The notes: generated by a model from the letters alone, not told the origin. DNA of 64,000 nt from an uncultured Bacilli bacterium (GCA_934086485.1 CAKOIF010000001.1:1-64000), one strand, 5' to 3'; numbered from the stretch's first letter, positions 24,540 through 34,171 are shown. Translations and numbers: made by a program.

Positions 24540-25316
24540 ATGGAAAATTCATACGCAGAAAATTATCTACTAAATCTATATGTTTCTCTTGCTAGTGAGA
24601 GAAGTTATGATAAATTTAAAATTATTTATGAAAATATAGTTACAATGTATAATGAAAAGGATCACTTTTTAGGCTCAAATATTATTAGAACACTTAATTT
24701 TTATTATGCTGTAAGTCGTAATAAAGAGGTTAATGAAAATACTATGTATTCTGATTTTCTTACAGATGAAGTTTATGCATTAGACCTTATTATAAACTTT
24801 TATAGTAAAATAATTATTAAGGATAAAATAATGCCTTTGGCAGATGATAAGTTAAAAGAACTTACTTATGAAGTAAGAAGTTTAAATGATTTTTTAAGAT
24901 TTACTTTGATGGAAGTTTTTAGTGCTATACTTCATAGCATTCAAACAGACCCTTTTACAGAACTGGAATTATTTTTAAATAGTGATATAGAAACTAGTAA
25001 TGATATTGTTAATAAAAAAATAAATATTTTACGCAATTATAAACCTTATTTAGCAAATATAATATATACAGATCTTTATGAACATTTATCTTTAGAAAGT
25101 GATAAATATGCTATAAAAACAAAAAATATGATAAAATATATAATTTTAAATAGAGATAATTTTGAAACTGAAATACTTCTTCGAAAAGAAATATTAAAAT
25201 TATATATAACCCTAAATATGAAAAATTATAAAAGAAAGGAAGCAAGAAAAAAGTTTGATGAGGAAGATTTTGCTTTAATAAGAAAGATTAATCCTTTATA
25301 TAAACTAGATAGTTAA
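24540..25316 (+). CDS. Helical protein of unknown function (258 aa)
   Basis: This gene starts after AAGGAGGG and ends two bases before mutS, so it is probably part of the ylbL-mutS transcript and may be translationally coupled to mutS. The product is soluble, mostly helical and without Cys-rich, signal or membrane segments. Its N-terminal half has SYDKFKIIYENIVTMYNEKDHFLGSN-type helices, and the C-terminus is basic (NYKRKEARKKF). I recognise no family. Position alone does not indicate a role in mismatch repair. Confidence 0.75.
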   Translation: MENSYAENYLLNLYVSLASERSYDKFKIIYENIVTMYNEKDHFLGSNIIRTLNFYYAVSRNKEVNENTMYSDFLTDEVYALDLIINFYSKIIIKDKIMPLADDKLKELTYEVRSLNDFLRFTLMEVFSAILHSIQTDPFTELELFLNSDIETSNDIVNKKINILRNYKPYLANIIYTDLYEHLSLESDKYAIKTKNMIKYIILNRDNFETEILLRKEILKLYITLNMKNYKRKEARKKFDEEDFALIRKINPLYKLDS

Positions 25317-25317
25317 T

Positions 25318-27834
25318 ATGAAAAGATGTGAAGTAGATAGAAATAAATTAAGCCCAATGATGGCTCAATATATGGAAATAAAAGATAAATATGCTGATGT
25401 ATTATTATTTTATCGTTTGGGTGATTTTTATGAACTTTTTTTCGAAGATGCTTTAATAGCTTCAAAAGAGCTTGAACTTACTTTAACTGGTAGAGTAGCG
25501 GGTTTAGAGGAAAGAGTACCAATGTGTGGTGTTCCTTATCATGCTGTAAAAAGTTATATTGAAAAAGTTATAAATAAAGGATATAAAGTAGCAATATGTG
25601 AACAACTTGAGGATCCTAAAACTACTAAAGGAATGGTTAAAAGAGGTGTAACAGATGTTATTTCAAAAGGTACAATTGCCGATTTAGAACTATTAAAGTC
25701 TTATGAAAATTCTTTTGTAGCCTCACTTTTAGTTTACCCAGATACTTATATATTAACAGCTTTAGATATTTCCACAGGAAGACTAATAAGTTCTAAAGTA
25801 TCAAAAAATATTAATAAAATTATTACTGAAATATTTAAGTATAATATTAAAGAAATTATTTTTAATGGTAATGAAGAAGTAACTTTAATTAATACTTTAA
25901 AAAATGATTATAGTATTGAAATTGATTATTATAATGACCTTGCGGAAACTCTTCCTGAAAATATTGATAATAAACTTAATGATATAAGATGTAAAATGGG
26001 AGTTAGACATTTATTTGGTTATTTAACTTTATCTCTTAAGGATTTATCGACAATTAATGATATTGAAATAATTTCTAATGAAGACTATTTATATATGGAC
26101 GCTTATAGTGCAAATAATTTAGAACTTACTGAAACAGTTCGTAATAAAGATAGAGAATTTTCTCTTTTATGGCTTTTAGATAAATGTAAAACAGCAATGG
26201 GAAGTAGGAAACTAAGAAATATGCTACTTTCACCGCTTAAGGATATATCCCAGTTAAATAAAAGATATGATATGATTGAAAAATTAAATGATGAATTCAT
26301 TTTAAAGGATAATCTTATTACACTTCTTGATGAAATATATGATATAGAGCGTCTTACTGGTAAACTTACAAATGGTTCATTTAATGCAAGAGATATGCTC
26401 CAGTTAAAAAGAAGTTTAAAACCTCTTCCTGAAATAATTGAAATAGTTAAAAAATTAAATTTTGATTTAGAAATTAAACCATTTAAGGAAATTTATGATT
26501 TACTTGAAAAAAGTATTTATGAAGATCCTCCAATTACTTTAAAAGAGGGTTATCTTATTAAGGAAGGTTATAATGCAGATTTAGATAGTCTTCGTGAAAT
26601 AAAGAAAAATGGTAAAGATTTTATTGCTAAATTTGAAAATGAAATTAAAGAGAAAACTGGCTTTAAAAATTTAAAAGTTGGTTTTAATAAAGTATTTGGT
26701 TATTATATTGAAATAAGTAAAGCCCAAGCAAAAGATGCTGAAAAATTTGGCTTTGAAAGAAAACAAACCCTTGCTAATGGTGAAAGATTTATTTCTCCAG
26801 AGTTAAAAGAAAAAGAAGATATGATTCTAAATGCAGAGGAAAAAATAATTGATCTTGAATATTCAATTTTTATGGACATTAAAAATGAAGTTAAGACATA
26901 TGTTGAAGATATGCGTAAGACCGCAGATAGTTTAAGTTTCCTAGATGTAATGGTAGCCTTTTCAATTGATAGTGAAAAATATAATTTAGTAAGACCACTT
27001 CTTAATGAAAATCATGATTTAGAAATTATCGAGGGAAGACATCCAGTTGTGGAAAATACATTAAAAGGTTCTTTTGTAGCAAATGATTGTAAAATGAATG
27101 AAAATATATGTGCTTATTTAATAACTGGGCCAAATATGAGTGGTAAATCTACTTATATGAGACAAATTGCTATAACTATTATAATGGCTCAAATAGGCTG
27201 TTTTGTTCCTTGTAAATCTGCAAAGTTACCAATAATAGATAAAATTTTTACAAGAATTGGTGCCTCTGATGACCTTGCTGGAGGTAAATCAACTTTCATG
27301 GTAGAAATGAGTGAAGCAAATAATGCAATTAGTAATGCCACTGAAAATAGTTTAATAATCTTTGATGAACTTGGAAGAGGAACTGCAACTTATGATGGTA
27401 TGGCAATTGCTCAAAGCATAATTGAATATATTTGTGATAATATTAAATGCAAAACTTTATTTTCAACTCATTATCATGAACTAACTGTATTAGATAAAAA
27501 ATATAAATCTATTAAAAATGTTCATGTTGATGCTAAAGAAGAAAATGGTAATTTATACTTTCTTCATAAGGTTAAACCTGGTGCTATTGATAAAAGTTAT
27601 GGTGTTCATGTTGCCTCTTTAGCGGGACTTCCTGAATCTCTTATTAAAAGAGCGGATGAAATATTAAATAGTCTTGAAAATTCAAATAAAAAAGAACCAG
27701 TTAAAGAGCAGTTATCATTTGATTTCGAGGAAAAGAAAGAAAAACCAAAAGATATTCTCGAAGGAATTGATATTTTAAATACAACTCCAATCGAAGCATT
27801 AAATATTTTATATAAGTTAAAGGAAAATAAGTAA
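25318..27834 (+). CDS. mutS: DNA mismatch repair protein MutS
   Basis: MutS recognises base mismatches and small loops and starts repair. The 838-residue product has all domains in order: the mismatch-recognition start (MMAQYMEIKDKYADVLLFYRLGDFYELFF, with the Phe-x-Glu motif as FYELF), connector, levers and clamp. The ATPase follows: Walker A in TGPNMSGKST, Walker B in LIIFDELGRGT and the H-loop STHYHEL. The C-terminus ends with the DNA-repair helix-turn-helix and PIEALNILYKLKE. mutL is not in the window. The start abuts the preceding gene without its own clear ribosome site, suggesting coupling. Confidence 0.97.
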   Translation: MKRCEVDRNKLSPMMAQYMEIKDKYADVLLFYRLGDFYELFFEDALIASKELELTLTGRVAGLEERVPMCGVPYHAVKSYIEKVINKGYKVAICEQLEDPKTTKGMVKRGVTDVISKGTIADLELLKSYENSFVASLLVYPDTYILTALDISTGRLISSKVSKNINKIITEIFKYNIKEIIFNGNEEVTLINTLKNDYSIEIDYYNDLAETLPENIDNKLNDIRCKMGVRHLFGYLTLSLKDLSTINDIEIISNEDYLYMDAYSANNLELTETVRNKDREFSLLWLLDKCKTAMGSRKLRNMLLSPLKDISQLNKRYDMIEKLNDEFILKDNLITLLDEIYDIERLTGKLTNGSFNARDMLQLKRSLKPLPEIIEIVKKLNFDLEIKPFKEIYDLLEKSIYEDPPITLKEGYLIKEGYNADLDSLREIKKNGKDFIAKFENEIKEKTGFKNLKVGFNKVFGYYIEISKAQAKDAEKFGFERKQTLANGERFISPELKEKEDMILNAEEKIIDLEYSIFMDIKNEVKTYVEDMRKTADSLSFLDVMVAFSIDSEKYNLVRPLLNENHDLEIIEGRHPVVENTLKGSFVANDCKMNENICAYLITGPNMSGKSTYMRQIAITIIMAQIGCFVPCKSAKLPIIDKIFTRIGASDDLAGGKSTFMVEMSEANNAISNATENSLIIFDELGRGTATYDGMAIAQSIIEYICDNIKCKTLFSTHYHELTVLDKKYKSIKNVHVDAKEENGNLYFLHKVKPGAIDKSYGVHVASLAGLPESLIKRADEILNSLENSNKKEPVKEQLSFDFEEKKEKPKDILEGIDILNTTPIEALNILYKLKENK

Positions 27835-27861
27835 ATTTTTCCTTTTTTCATATAATTAATT

Positions 27862-28548
27862 ATGAAAAATATTTTAAAATATATTTTAGTTTTATGTTTA
27901 CTTTTAATAATGATTTGCTATCCTAAAAGTATTCCTGTTTTAAATACAAATAATACTAGCTTAATATTTACTTTTGATGATGGTCCAAATAATGAAAATA
28001 CCTTAGAAATATTAGATTATTTAGAAAGCCATAATATGTCTGCCACATTTTTTATGGTGGGAAATAAAATGAATAATCAAAAAGAAGTTATTAAAAAAGT
28101 ATATAACTCAAATAGTGAAATAGGGTATCATAGTTATGATCATGCTCTTTTTACAAAAAATAAAATTAATAAAATTGAAAGTGATTTTGATAAAACAAAT
28201 AAAATATATTATGATATTACTGGTGATTATCTTTCTCTTACAAGGCCACCATATGGAGCCTATAATAATAAAATCTTAAAAGTGCTTAATACATCATTTA
28301 TTTTGTGGGACAAAGATACTCACGATTGGAAATATAAGGATACTGATTTTATAGTAAAATATGTTTTAGAAAATGCTAATGATAAAGATATTATTCTTTT
28401 TCATGATTCCTATAAAACCACAGTTGACGCAGTAAAAAAAATAATTGATATCTTATATGAAAATGATATAAAAGTATTAAGTGTAACAAATTATGCTAAA
28501 GAAAATAATATAAAACTTGAAAATAAAGTTTACTATTCGTTTAAATAA
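27862..28548 (+). CDS. Polysaccharide deacetylase (CE4/NodB family)
   Basis: The 228-residue product has one N-terminal hydrophobic segment (about residues 4-22) that could be a signal peptide or anchor. The complete NodB motif set follows: FTFDDGPNNENT (metal Asp), HSYDH (metal His pair), RPPYGAYN, the DTHDW segment and LFHDS. Such enzymes remove acetyl groups from peptidoglycan or other surface polysaccharides. Spore formers use PdaA/PdaB relatives for cortex, but this could equally be vegetative. It lies 27 bp after mutS, with a short intergenic A/T stretch and no obvious promoter. Confidence 0.9.
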   Translation: MKNILKYILVLCLLLIMICYPKSIPVLNTNNTSLIFTFDDGPNNENTLEILDYLESHNMSATFFMVGNKMNNQKEVIKKVYNSNSEIGYHSYDHALFTKNKINKIESDFDKTNKIYYDITGDYLSLTRPPYGAYNNKILKVLNTSFILWDKDTHDWKYKDTDFIVKYVLENANDKDIILFHDSYKTTVDAVKKIIDILYENDIKVLSVTNYAKENNIKLENKVYYSFK

Positions 28549-28622
28549 TTTTAAAATTTATATTGCATCATTTAAAATTATTTGTTATATTTAAATAGTC
28601 AGAGTTTTAGAAAGGACTAAAT

Positions 28623-29486
28623 ATAAAAAAGTTTGATAAATTATATTCAAAATCTGGCTTTATTAGAGATTTGGCTTTTAAAAAACTATTTATAGATAAC
28701 TACGATTTATTATTTTATGTAGTGATGAAAACATTAAATAGTTTAAATTTACCTATGAATAGTGATATCACTGTTTTAGATAATTTAGTTAGTGATAAAG
28801 TAATGTTAAAGAAAAAAGAAACTGATTTACTTTATGAAACTAATGATTATTTAATAAATATTGAAGGAAACAGTGAATACTCAAATGCCGTAAATGTAAA
28901 AAATATGTCATATGTTTTGGCACTACTTTTAAGACAGTTAAAACCTGGCGAAAATAATAAAATTAAAAAGGTTTTGCAAATAAACATAAATAATGAAAAT
29001 CCTTTGAATAATGGTGAATTTATGGGAATATCTTTATTTACAGATGTCTTAAGTGGAAAAGTAAGATATGAGGATGCTATAGTCGTAGACTATAATCTTG
29101 AATATCTGAATAAAATGACATATAATGAAGTTGCAAGTTTACCTGGTGATGATATAAAGAAAATATTTTATGCATTTACTCGGGATAATAATGATAAATA
29201 TTATGATTTATATAATAGTAATGAACTTGGACAAGAGTTATTAAGGAGAATGGAAAAAATGATGGAAAATATTGATAGCATATTTTATTATGATAAGGTA
29301 GAATTTGCTAAAACTGTAGGCGAGGAAATTGGCTTTAATAAAGGGGAGTCTATTGGCTTTAATAACGGCAAAAATGAAACAATTAAAAACCTAATCAAAA
29401 ATAAAATGCCTGAGGAAGATATAATAAAATTCGCTCAAATATCCAAAGAAGAATTGGATGAAATTAAGAAGAGTATGGGTAAATAA
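28623..29486 (+). CDS. PD-(D/E)XK nuclease family transposase-like protein, unusual start
   Basis: The protein is a close relative of the one at 61805 and belongs to the Rpn/PD-(D/E)XK 'transposase' family. It shows KLYSKSGFIRDLAFKKLF, ETDLLYETNDYLINIEGN (catalytic-type Asp and Glu), RQLKPGENNKIKKVLQINI, and a C-terminal charged helix with Gly-Phe-Asn repeats. Homology begins about 16 codons before any ATG, TTG or GTG. The codon at the expected start, seven bases after GAAAGGA, is ATA (28623). So either AUA is used, translation starts late at TTG 28671, or the start codon has been lost. An upstream TTTGTTATATTTAA box is shared with the 61805 gene. Confidence 0.75.
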   Translation: MKKFDKLYSKSGFIRDLAFKKLFIDNYDLLFYVVMKTLNSLNLPMNSDITVLDNLVSDKVMLKKKETDLLYETNDYLINIEGNSEYSNAVNVKNMSYVLALLLRQLKPGENNKIKKVLQININNENPLNNGEFMGISLFTDVLSGKVRYEDAIVVDYNLEYLNKMTYNEVASLPGDDIKKIFYAFTRDNNDKYYDLYNSNELGQELLRRMEKMMENIDSIFYYDKVEFAKTVGEEIGFNKGESIGFNNGKNETIKNLIKNKMPEEDIIKFAQISKEELDEIKKSMGK

Positions 29487-29501
29487 AACTCATACTTTTT
29501 T
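29472..29501 (+). terminator. Rho-independent terminator
   Basis: AGTATG pairs with CATACT around the stop codon of the PD-(D/E)XK gene, followed by T residues. The paralogue at 61805 ends in the same arrangement. Confidence 0.7.
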
Positions 29502-29838
29502 ATATAATACCAACTTCAATTTCATTTTGCCCTTGATATTCAATATATAAGTAAATAGCACCCGCGATAAAAAACATAATCGAAGCAAACTCTCTTAAAG
29601 AGCCATATTTACTGTTTCTAATGTTTTCATAATTAATAACTACAAAATACAAGTATATCAAAAGACCTATAACAAGTACTGTAAGGTTTATTTTTTTATA
29701 TATTCTTTTTGCTTTAAAATTTTTAGTAAAAAGATATTTTTCTTCATAATAGTTTGATACAATAGCCATTACAAAAATAAATATATATATAAGCCAAATA
29801 ATATTTTCTTTATCAAGCATCCTTAGTTTATCTTCCAT
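29500..29838 (-). CDS. Four-helix membrane protein of unknown function (112 aa)
   Basis: The product has a short soluble N-terminus (MEDKLRMLDKENI) and about three to four hydrophobic helices (residues 13-28, 48-66, 83-100), with basic loops (FKAKRIYKK) between. It is encoded downstream of, and on the same strand as, the 100-residue membrane protein at 29861 (22 bp apart). The two probably form an operon. I recognise no family. It ends against the terminator of the convergent PD-(D/E)XK gene. Confidence 0.65.
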   Translation of the reverse strand: MEDKLRMLDKENIIWLIYIFIFVMAIVSNYYEEKYLFTKNFKAKRIYKKINLTVLVIGLLIYLYFVVINYENIRNSKYGSLREFASIMFFIAGAIYLYIEYQGQNEIEVGII

Positions 29839-29860
29839 AATAAAAAATATGTAATAAAGG

Positions 29861-30163
29861 TTATATTTTATTCTTTATTACATATTCGTTTATCTTTTTA
29901 ACTTCAATTTTTCTAATAGCGATTAGAAATCCCATTCCTATTAAAAGTATACTTATATTATAAAAATAATCAATAAATTTAGGATCTTTAGTACTTATTA
30001 ATAGATAAATACCAATACCTATACATAAAACTCCACATATAAATGAGGAAATAAGTTTCTTCTTAACATATTTACCAAGTGAAGTCTCATAATATTTTTG
30101 TTTTACTTCTTTTCTTTTATCTTTATCTAATCTTAAATATTTAACTTTCAATTTAATCACCAT
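29861..30163 (-). CDS. Two-helix membrane protein of unknown function (100 aa)
   Basis: A very basic N-terminal half (for example LRLDKDKRKEVKQKYY, then KKKLISS) precedes two hydrophobic helices (about residues 37-57 and 66-85) and a short basic tail. Charge distribution predicts both ends in the cytoplasm. It is the first gene of a likely two-gene minus-strand operon, with GGTGAT before the start. No recognisable family; it lies back to back with xerD. Confidence 0.65.
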   Translation of the reverse strand: MVIKLKVKYLRLDKDKRKEVKQKYYETSLGKYVKKKLISSFICGVLCIGIGIYLLISTKDPKFIDYFYNISILLIGMGFLIAIRKIEVKKINEYVIKNKI

Positions 30164-30229
30164 ATTTATGATATCAAATTAACATCAAAAAGTATAGATT
30201 TTTTTATAAAAATAAAGTACAATTAAATT

Positions 30230-31102
30230 ATGGAAAGTATAGAAAAAAATATTGATAAATATATAGATTATTTAAAGTATGAAAAGAAATTAAGTAATAA
30301 TACAATTAGCTCTTATTATGAAAATCTTAAGAAATTTTATAGTCATTTTGAAAATAAAAATATTTTAAATTTGAATGCTGATGAAATTAGAGATTTTCTT
30401 TATGATGAAAGTATAGTGGCAAGAACTCGAGCACATTATTTAACTGTTTTAAATTCTTTTTATAATTATATGATAAGTAATGAGTATATTAAAACTAATC
30501 CTTGTGAAACTATTAAGCTTCCTAAACTTGAAAAAAAATTACCGTCTTTTTTAACAATCGAGGAAGTAGATAGACTTTTAAATATTAATCCAGTTAAAAT
30601 ATATGATTATCGTAATATTGCAATGATGGAAACACTATATGCAACTGGTATAAGAGTAAGTGAACTTTGTAATATAAAAATATCTGATATTGATTTTGAT
30701 GAATGTACGATAAAAATATTTGGTAAAGGTAGTAAAGAAAGAATTGTTCCTATGAATGATAGTGCTTATAATGCCTTAAAAAATTATATTGATAATTATA
30801 GACCATTTTTACTAAAGACTAAAGTAAGTGATTACGTATTTATAAATAATTTTGGCAATGTTATAAGTAGGGTGGGCTTTTTTAAAATACTTAAAAAGTT
30901 GTGTAAGGATGCTGGCATAAATAAAGATGTTTCTCCACATACATTAAGGCATTCTTTTGCAACACATTTACTTAATAATGGAGCCAATTTAAGAGTTATT
31001 CAGCATCTTTTAGGACATAGTAATATTACCACCACCCAGATATATTCGCACCTTTCTAATGAATCTTTAAAAGAGGATTATAAAATGCATCCAAGAGATT
31101 GA
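30230..31102 (+). CDS. xerD: XerC/XerD-type tyrosine recombinase
   Basis: The 290-residue product has the two-domain layout of chromosomal Xer recombinases. An N-terminal core-binding domain (residues 1-90, YLKYEKKLSNNTISSYYENLKKF) is followed by the catalytic domain. Visible catalytic residues are the first Arg in ATGIRVSEL, Lys in GKGSKERIVP, the HTLRHSFATHLL His/Arg pair, the LGHSN His and the nucleophile Tyr in TTQIYSHL. Such enzymes resolve chromosome dimers at dif. No dif-like site was identified nearby, and no attachment sites suggest a mobile integrase. The stop is TGA. Confidence 0.93.
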   Translation: MESIEKNIDKYIDYLKYEKKLSNNTISSYYENLKKFYSHFENKNILNLNADEIRDFLYDESIVARTRAHYLTVLNSFYNYMISNEYIKTNPCETIKLPKLEKKLPSFLTIEEVDRLLNINPVKIYDYRNIAMMETLYATGIRVSELCNIKISDIDFDECTIKIFGKGSKERIVPMNDSAYNALKNYIDNYRPFLLKTKVSDYVFINNFGNVISRVGFFKILKKLCKDAGINKDVSPHTLRHSFATHLLNNGANLRVIQHLLGHSNITTTQIYSHLSNESLKEDYKMHPRD

Positions 31103-31208
31103 TTTGAAATGATTTATAAGTTATAAATTTTTTCTATTGATTAATTTAGCAAATATTGTTATTATTAACTTGTGAGTTAAATTATATTTATATTAAAAGT
31201 TTTGTTGG

Positions 31209-31231
31209 GATGCGTATGCATCTTCTTTTTT
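31209..31231 (+). terminator. Hairpin with T-rich tail after xerD
   Basis: GATGC-GTAT-GCATC is followed by a T-rich tail (TTCTTTTTT). It lies about 100 bp after xerD and may end its transcript or a short RNA. Confidence 0.55.
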
Positions 31232-31267
31232 ATGTGTACAAATATTTTTTAAGTAAGGTTGGTATAA

Positions 31268-31339
31268 ATGACAAATTATTATGAGGAAATCAAAGAAAAA
31301 TTATTAAAAAGTAAAATAAAGTACTATAATAAAGAATAA
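31268..31339 (+). pseudogene. Truncated gene start, possible DUF1016/YhcG-type remnant
   Basis: After AAGGTTGG there is an ATG and 23 codons (begins MTNYYEEIKEKLLKSK) that then stop. The opening resembles the N-terminus of DUF1016 (YhcG-type nuclease) proteins, but the rest of the gene is absent. The 360-bp gap otherwise holds a hairpin terminator, a small 7-bp hairpin (31381-31396) and a second terminator. Confidence 0.35.
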
Positions 31340-31407
31340 CCTTTAGTAACAAACTTAAAATACTATCATAAAATAAGGTAACATTACTTGTAATGTTTAA
31401 ATAGATG

Positions 31408-31433
31408 GAGCCTACTTAAAAAGAGGCTCTTTT
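31408..31433 (+). terminator. Rho-independent terminator before holA
   Basis: GAGCCT (31408-31413) pairs with AGGCTC (31424-31429), followed by T residues. A perfect 7-bp hairpin (ACATTAC-TT-GTAATGT) lies 11 bp upstream. No gene is evident between them and the truncated frame, so a short RNA may end here. Confidence 0.6.
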
Positions 31434-31464
31434 ATTTTGATGAAAAATTTTATATAATATTTTT

Positions 31465-32403
31465 ATGAAGATTTATTTAATTTACTCAGACAGCTATAAA
31501 AGAATAAATGAAAAAGTTAATGAAATCATTAATGGTTTTTCTAGTGTTTTAAAATTTGATTTAAAAGTAAATAGTATAATAGATGTAACCCTGGAAGCAA
31601 ATTATTATTCACTTACTGGTGAAGAAAAATGTATTATTGTAAAAAGTAATGATTTATTTATAGCAAAAAAAAATAAAGAAGAGGGTAAAAATAAAAATGA
31701 AGAATTACTTCTTAAATATATTGAAAATCCAAATAGTTTAGTTACATTAATTTTTACAAGTAATGAAATTCCCGATAAAAGAAAGAAAATATTTAAAACT
31801 ATTTCTGAAAAAGGTAAATACATTGAACTTAATCCCTTTAATAAAAAGGAAATGGTATATGAATGTATAAATTTGCTTAAGAAAAATAATATTAATATAA
31901 ACTATGAAATAGGTAATTATATTGTTGAAAATTCTTATGTAAATTATGATATTTGTTTATCAGAAATAGATAAAATATGTTTATTTTTTAAAAAAGGAAC
32001 TCTTTCTTTAGAAGACATAAAAAAAATAGTAAGCGTGTCATATAATGCAAATGCTTTTAAATTTGTAAGATGTTTAATGAATAAAGATATTAAGGGAGCC
32101 ACTTTATTAATAAATGATTTAGAAAGACTTAAAATAGATCCAAATGTTATTATTATAACTTTTTATAAAGAAATGAACTTTTTATATCTTTTAAAAACAA
32201 CTGATGATGTTAAAAAGTTATGTTTTACTTATGGAAAAGAGCCTTGGCAATTAAATGATTATAATAATATAAAAGATAATTATTCTTTAGAGGAAATAAA
32301 AAAAATCATAATTAGACTTGCTGATTATGATTATAAATATAAATCTGGTTTATATGATAAAAGTGTTATTTTAAATATAATGACTTTAGAATTTTGTGAA
32401 TAA
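31465..32403 (+). CDS. holA: DNA polymerase III delta subunit
   Basis: The delta subunit of the clamp loader opens the beta clamp. The 312-residue product has the family pattern: an N-terminal ATPase-like fold (KIYLIYSDSYKRINEKVNEI; family FLLxGxE...), LVTLIFTSNEIPDKRKKIFKTI (family with K-K-K after D) and KKEMVYECINLLKKNN. C-terminal helices follow. The ribosome site is not visible: TATAAT ends only about nine bases before the ATG, so the message may be leaderless. The stop touches the convergent rnhC stop without a spacer. Confidence 0.85.
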   Translation: MKIYLIYSDSYKRINEKVNEIINGFSSVLKFDLKVNSIIDVTLEANYYSLTGEEKCIIVKSNDLFIAKKNKEEGKNKNEELLLKYIENPNSLVTLIFTSNEIPDKRKKIFKTISEKGKYIELNPFNKKEMVYECINLLKKNNININYEIGNYIVENSYVNYDICLSEIDKICLFFKKGTLSLEDIKKIVSVSYNANAFKFVRCLMNKDIKGATLLINDLERLKIDPNVIIITFYKEMNFLYLLKTTDDVKKLCFTYGKEPWQLNDYNNIKDNYSLEEIKKIIIRLADYDYKYKSGLYDKSVILNIMTLEFCE

Positions 32404-33327
32404 CTAATTTAATTTAGTGTAATTGTTAAAGGAAACTTTACCGATTTCATAAAGGTAATCTTTTCCTTTTTTTTGAATTATTTCTTTAATTTGATTATCT
32501 ACCTCAATGCCAGCGCCTTTATGTAAGTTAAATCCAGATAGTTTACTTAATTTGTCCATTTCATTAATGAAAATATATCTTGCAATAACTGATGCGGCTG
32601 CAACGCTCATACATTTACTTTCACCTTTGGTATAAAATTTGATACCTCTTAAAGTTGTATCATCATCCTTTAAATAACTATAAAATTTCTTTTCATTAAC
32701 AAATTGGTCAACAACTGGGTATTTATAGTCAGGATTATATTTTTTTACTAAATCCATTAAAACTTTATTATGAAGTATTGCTTTAATTTGAACCATATTG
32801 TAACCTTTTTCCATTAAATCATTAAAATCTTTATTACATAAAACAAAGAAAGTATATGGTGTTGTTTTCATAATTTCTGGAGCAACTTTCATAATAATAT
32901 CATCATTAATTTTTTTAGAATCTTTTATGCCTAAATTTTCTAATTCTTTAATTTTATTCGAAGGAACATAAGTTGCTACCACCACTACTGGTCCAAAGAA
33001 ATCTCCACAGCCTGTTTCATCACTTCCGATAGAGGAGTAGTATACATAAAAATCATCCTTATCAGTTTTTTTATTATCTTTGCTTTTTACAGTATTTTCT
33101 ACTGGTTTACCAGTAAGCTTAGACTGCATACTTTGCCATATACTTGCCTCAATATCAGCGCCAATTCCTTGAAACATAACTTTGCCTTTTTCATATAAAG
33201 TTATAGTTACATCATAGTTTTTAGCGGCAAATTTAGCATATGGTGGAGTTTTTATTTCATAAGCCTTATAAAATTTTATTAATTTCTCATGAAGCCTTTC
33301 ATCTAATTTAAATACTACACAGTTCAT
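32404..33327 (-). CDS. rnhC: Ribonuclease HIII
   Basis: RNase HIII cleaves RNA in RNA-DNA hybrids and removes R-loops. The 307-residue product has the N-terminal TBP-like substrate-binding domain (about residues 1-85, FQGIGADIEASIWQSM) and the catalytic domain with GSDETGCGDFFGPVVV (Asp-Glu pair), the KKIND segment, VDQFVNEKKF and SVAAASVIARYIF. The GSDE signature is diagnostic. It is divergent from cvpA with about 150 bp between starts, where a TATATTATAAT-type sequence lies near each side, and convergent with holA. Confidence 0.95.
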   Translation of the reverse strand: MNCVVFKLDERLHEKLIKFYKAYEIKTPPYAKFAAKNYDVTITLYEKGKVMFQGIGADIEASIWQSMQSKLTGKPVENTVKSKDNKKTDKDDFYVYYSSIGSDETGCGDFFGPVVVVATYVPSNKIKELENLGIKDSKKINDDIIMKVAPEIMKTTPYTFFVLCNKDFNDLMEKGYNMVQIKAILHNKVLMDLVKKYNPDYKYPVVDQFVNEKKFYSYLKDDDTTLRGIKFYTKGESKCMSVAAASVIARYIFINEMDKLSKLSGFNLHKGAGIEVDNQIKEIIQKKGKDYLYEIGKVSFNNYTKLN

Positions 33328-33475
33328 TTCATCACCTAGATATATTATAAAATATTTTTATTAAATTGTCATTCATTTACTTCACAAAATATGTAAAGCA
33401 ATAAGAAAAGTGAATTTTTGGACTTTATTTTTTATTTTTTATATTATATAATTAATAATAGGAAAGAGGTTACAA

Positions 33476-34171
33476 ATGAAAATTATTGAGATTGTTATTT
33501 TAGTTATTATGTTACTAGGTGTGCTTATTGGACTTAAAAAAGGTGCTGTTAAAGAAATATTTGAACTTATTGGAACACTTGCTATTCTAATTATTTCTTA
33601 TTTATTAAAAAGTTATTTAACGGCTTTATTAATTAAAACTATGCCATTTTTTAATTTTAAAGGGTATGTTGGACTTTATTCATTAAACTTTTTAATTTAT
33701 GATGTTATATCATTTGTTATAGTTTTTGTATTATTATACTGCATTTTGAATATTCTAATTAATATAGCAGGATTTATTGATTATTTAGTTAAACTTAGTT
33801 TAGTATATAATGTATTATCTAAAATAGTTGGTGCAATACTTGGTTTAGTTAATGGATTAATATTTGTTTTTGTTGCACTTTATATAATGCTTCAGATACC
33901 ATATACTCAAAAGTATGTTATGGAAAGTAGTATGGCTACGAAAATTGTTGAAAGAATGCCAGTACTTAATGTTACTTTCAGTAAAGGAATTTTAGTTGGT
34001 GAGGATGTATATTTAAAATTAAAAGATTACTCATTTAATGAGGAAGATGTTGAAAATATGAATATTACTATTGCTACTTCAGTTGCTAAATATGCCTTAG
34101 TAGAAAAACCACTTATTCAAGCAAGTATTGATAATGGTAAACTACATTTAAATCATGTTATAATTGCATAA
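33476..34171 (+). CDS. cvpA: CvpA family membrane protein
   Basis: The 231-residue product has four hydrophobic segments (about residues 3-20, 29-52, 66-90 and 105-142). It shows the CvpA signature: an N-terminal GLKKGAVKEIFELIGTLAI stretch and LVKLSLVYNVLSKIVGAILGLVNGL. The family takes its name from colicin V production and has a poorly defined role in envelope homeostasis. The C-terminal ~80 residues are soluble. trxA follows 12 bp later with its own AGAAAGGA site, so they are probably one operon. A GGAAAGAGG site precedes the start. Confidence 0.85.
   Translation: MKIIEIVILVIMLLGVLIGLKKGAVKEIFELIGTLAILIISYLLKSYLTALLIKTMPFFNFKGYVGLYSLNFLIYDVISFVIVFVLLYCILNILINIAGFIDYLVKLSLVYNVLSKIVGAILGLVNGLIFVFVALYIMLQIPYTQKYVMESSMATKIVERMPVLNVTFSKGILVGEDVYLKLKDYSFNEEDVENMNITIATSVAKYALVEKPLIQASIDNGKLHLNHVIIA

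Noticed and set aside
28671..29486. Calling the PD-(D/E)XK genes transposable elements with ends
   Set aside because: No terminal inverted repeats or target duplications are visible. The shared upstream box and terminator look like parts of paralogous genes, and the family is now viewed as Rpn-like nucleases.
31103..31208. dif site next to xerD
   Set aside because: No 28-bp sequence resembling Bacilli dif was found; xerD and dif are usually far apart.
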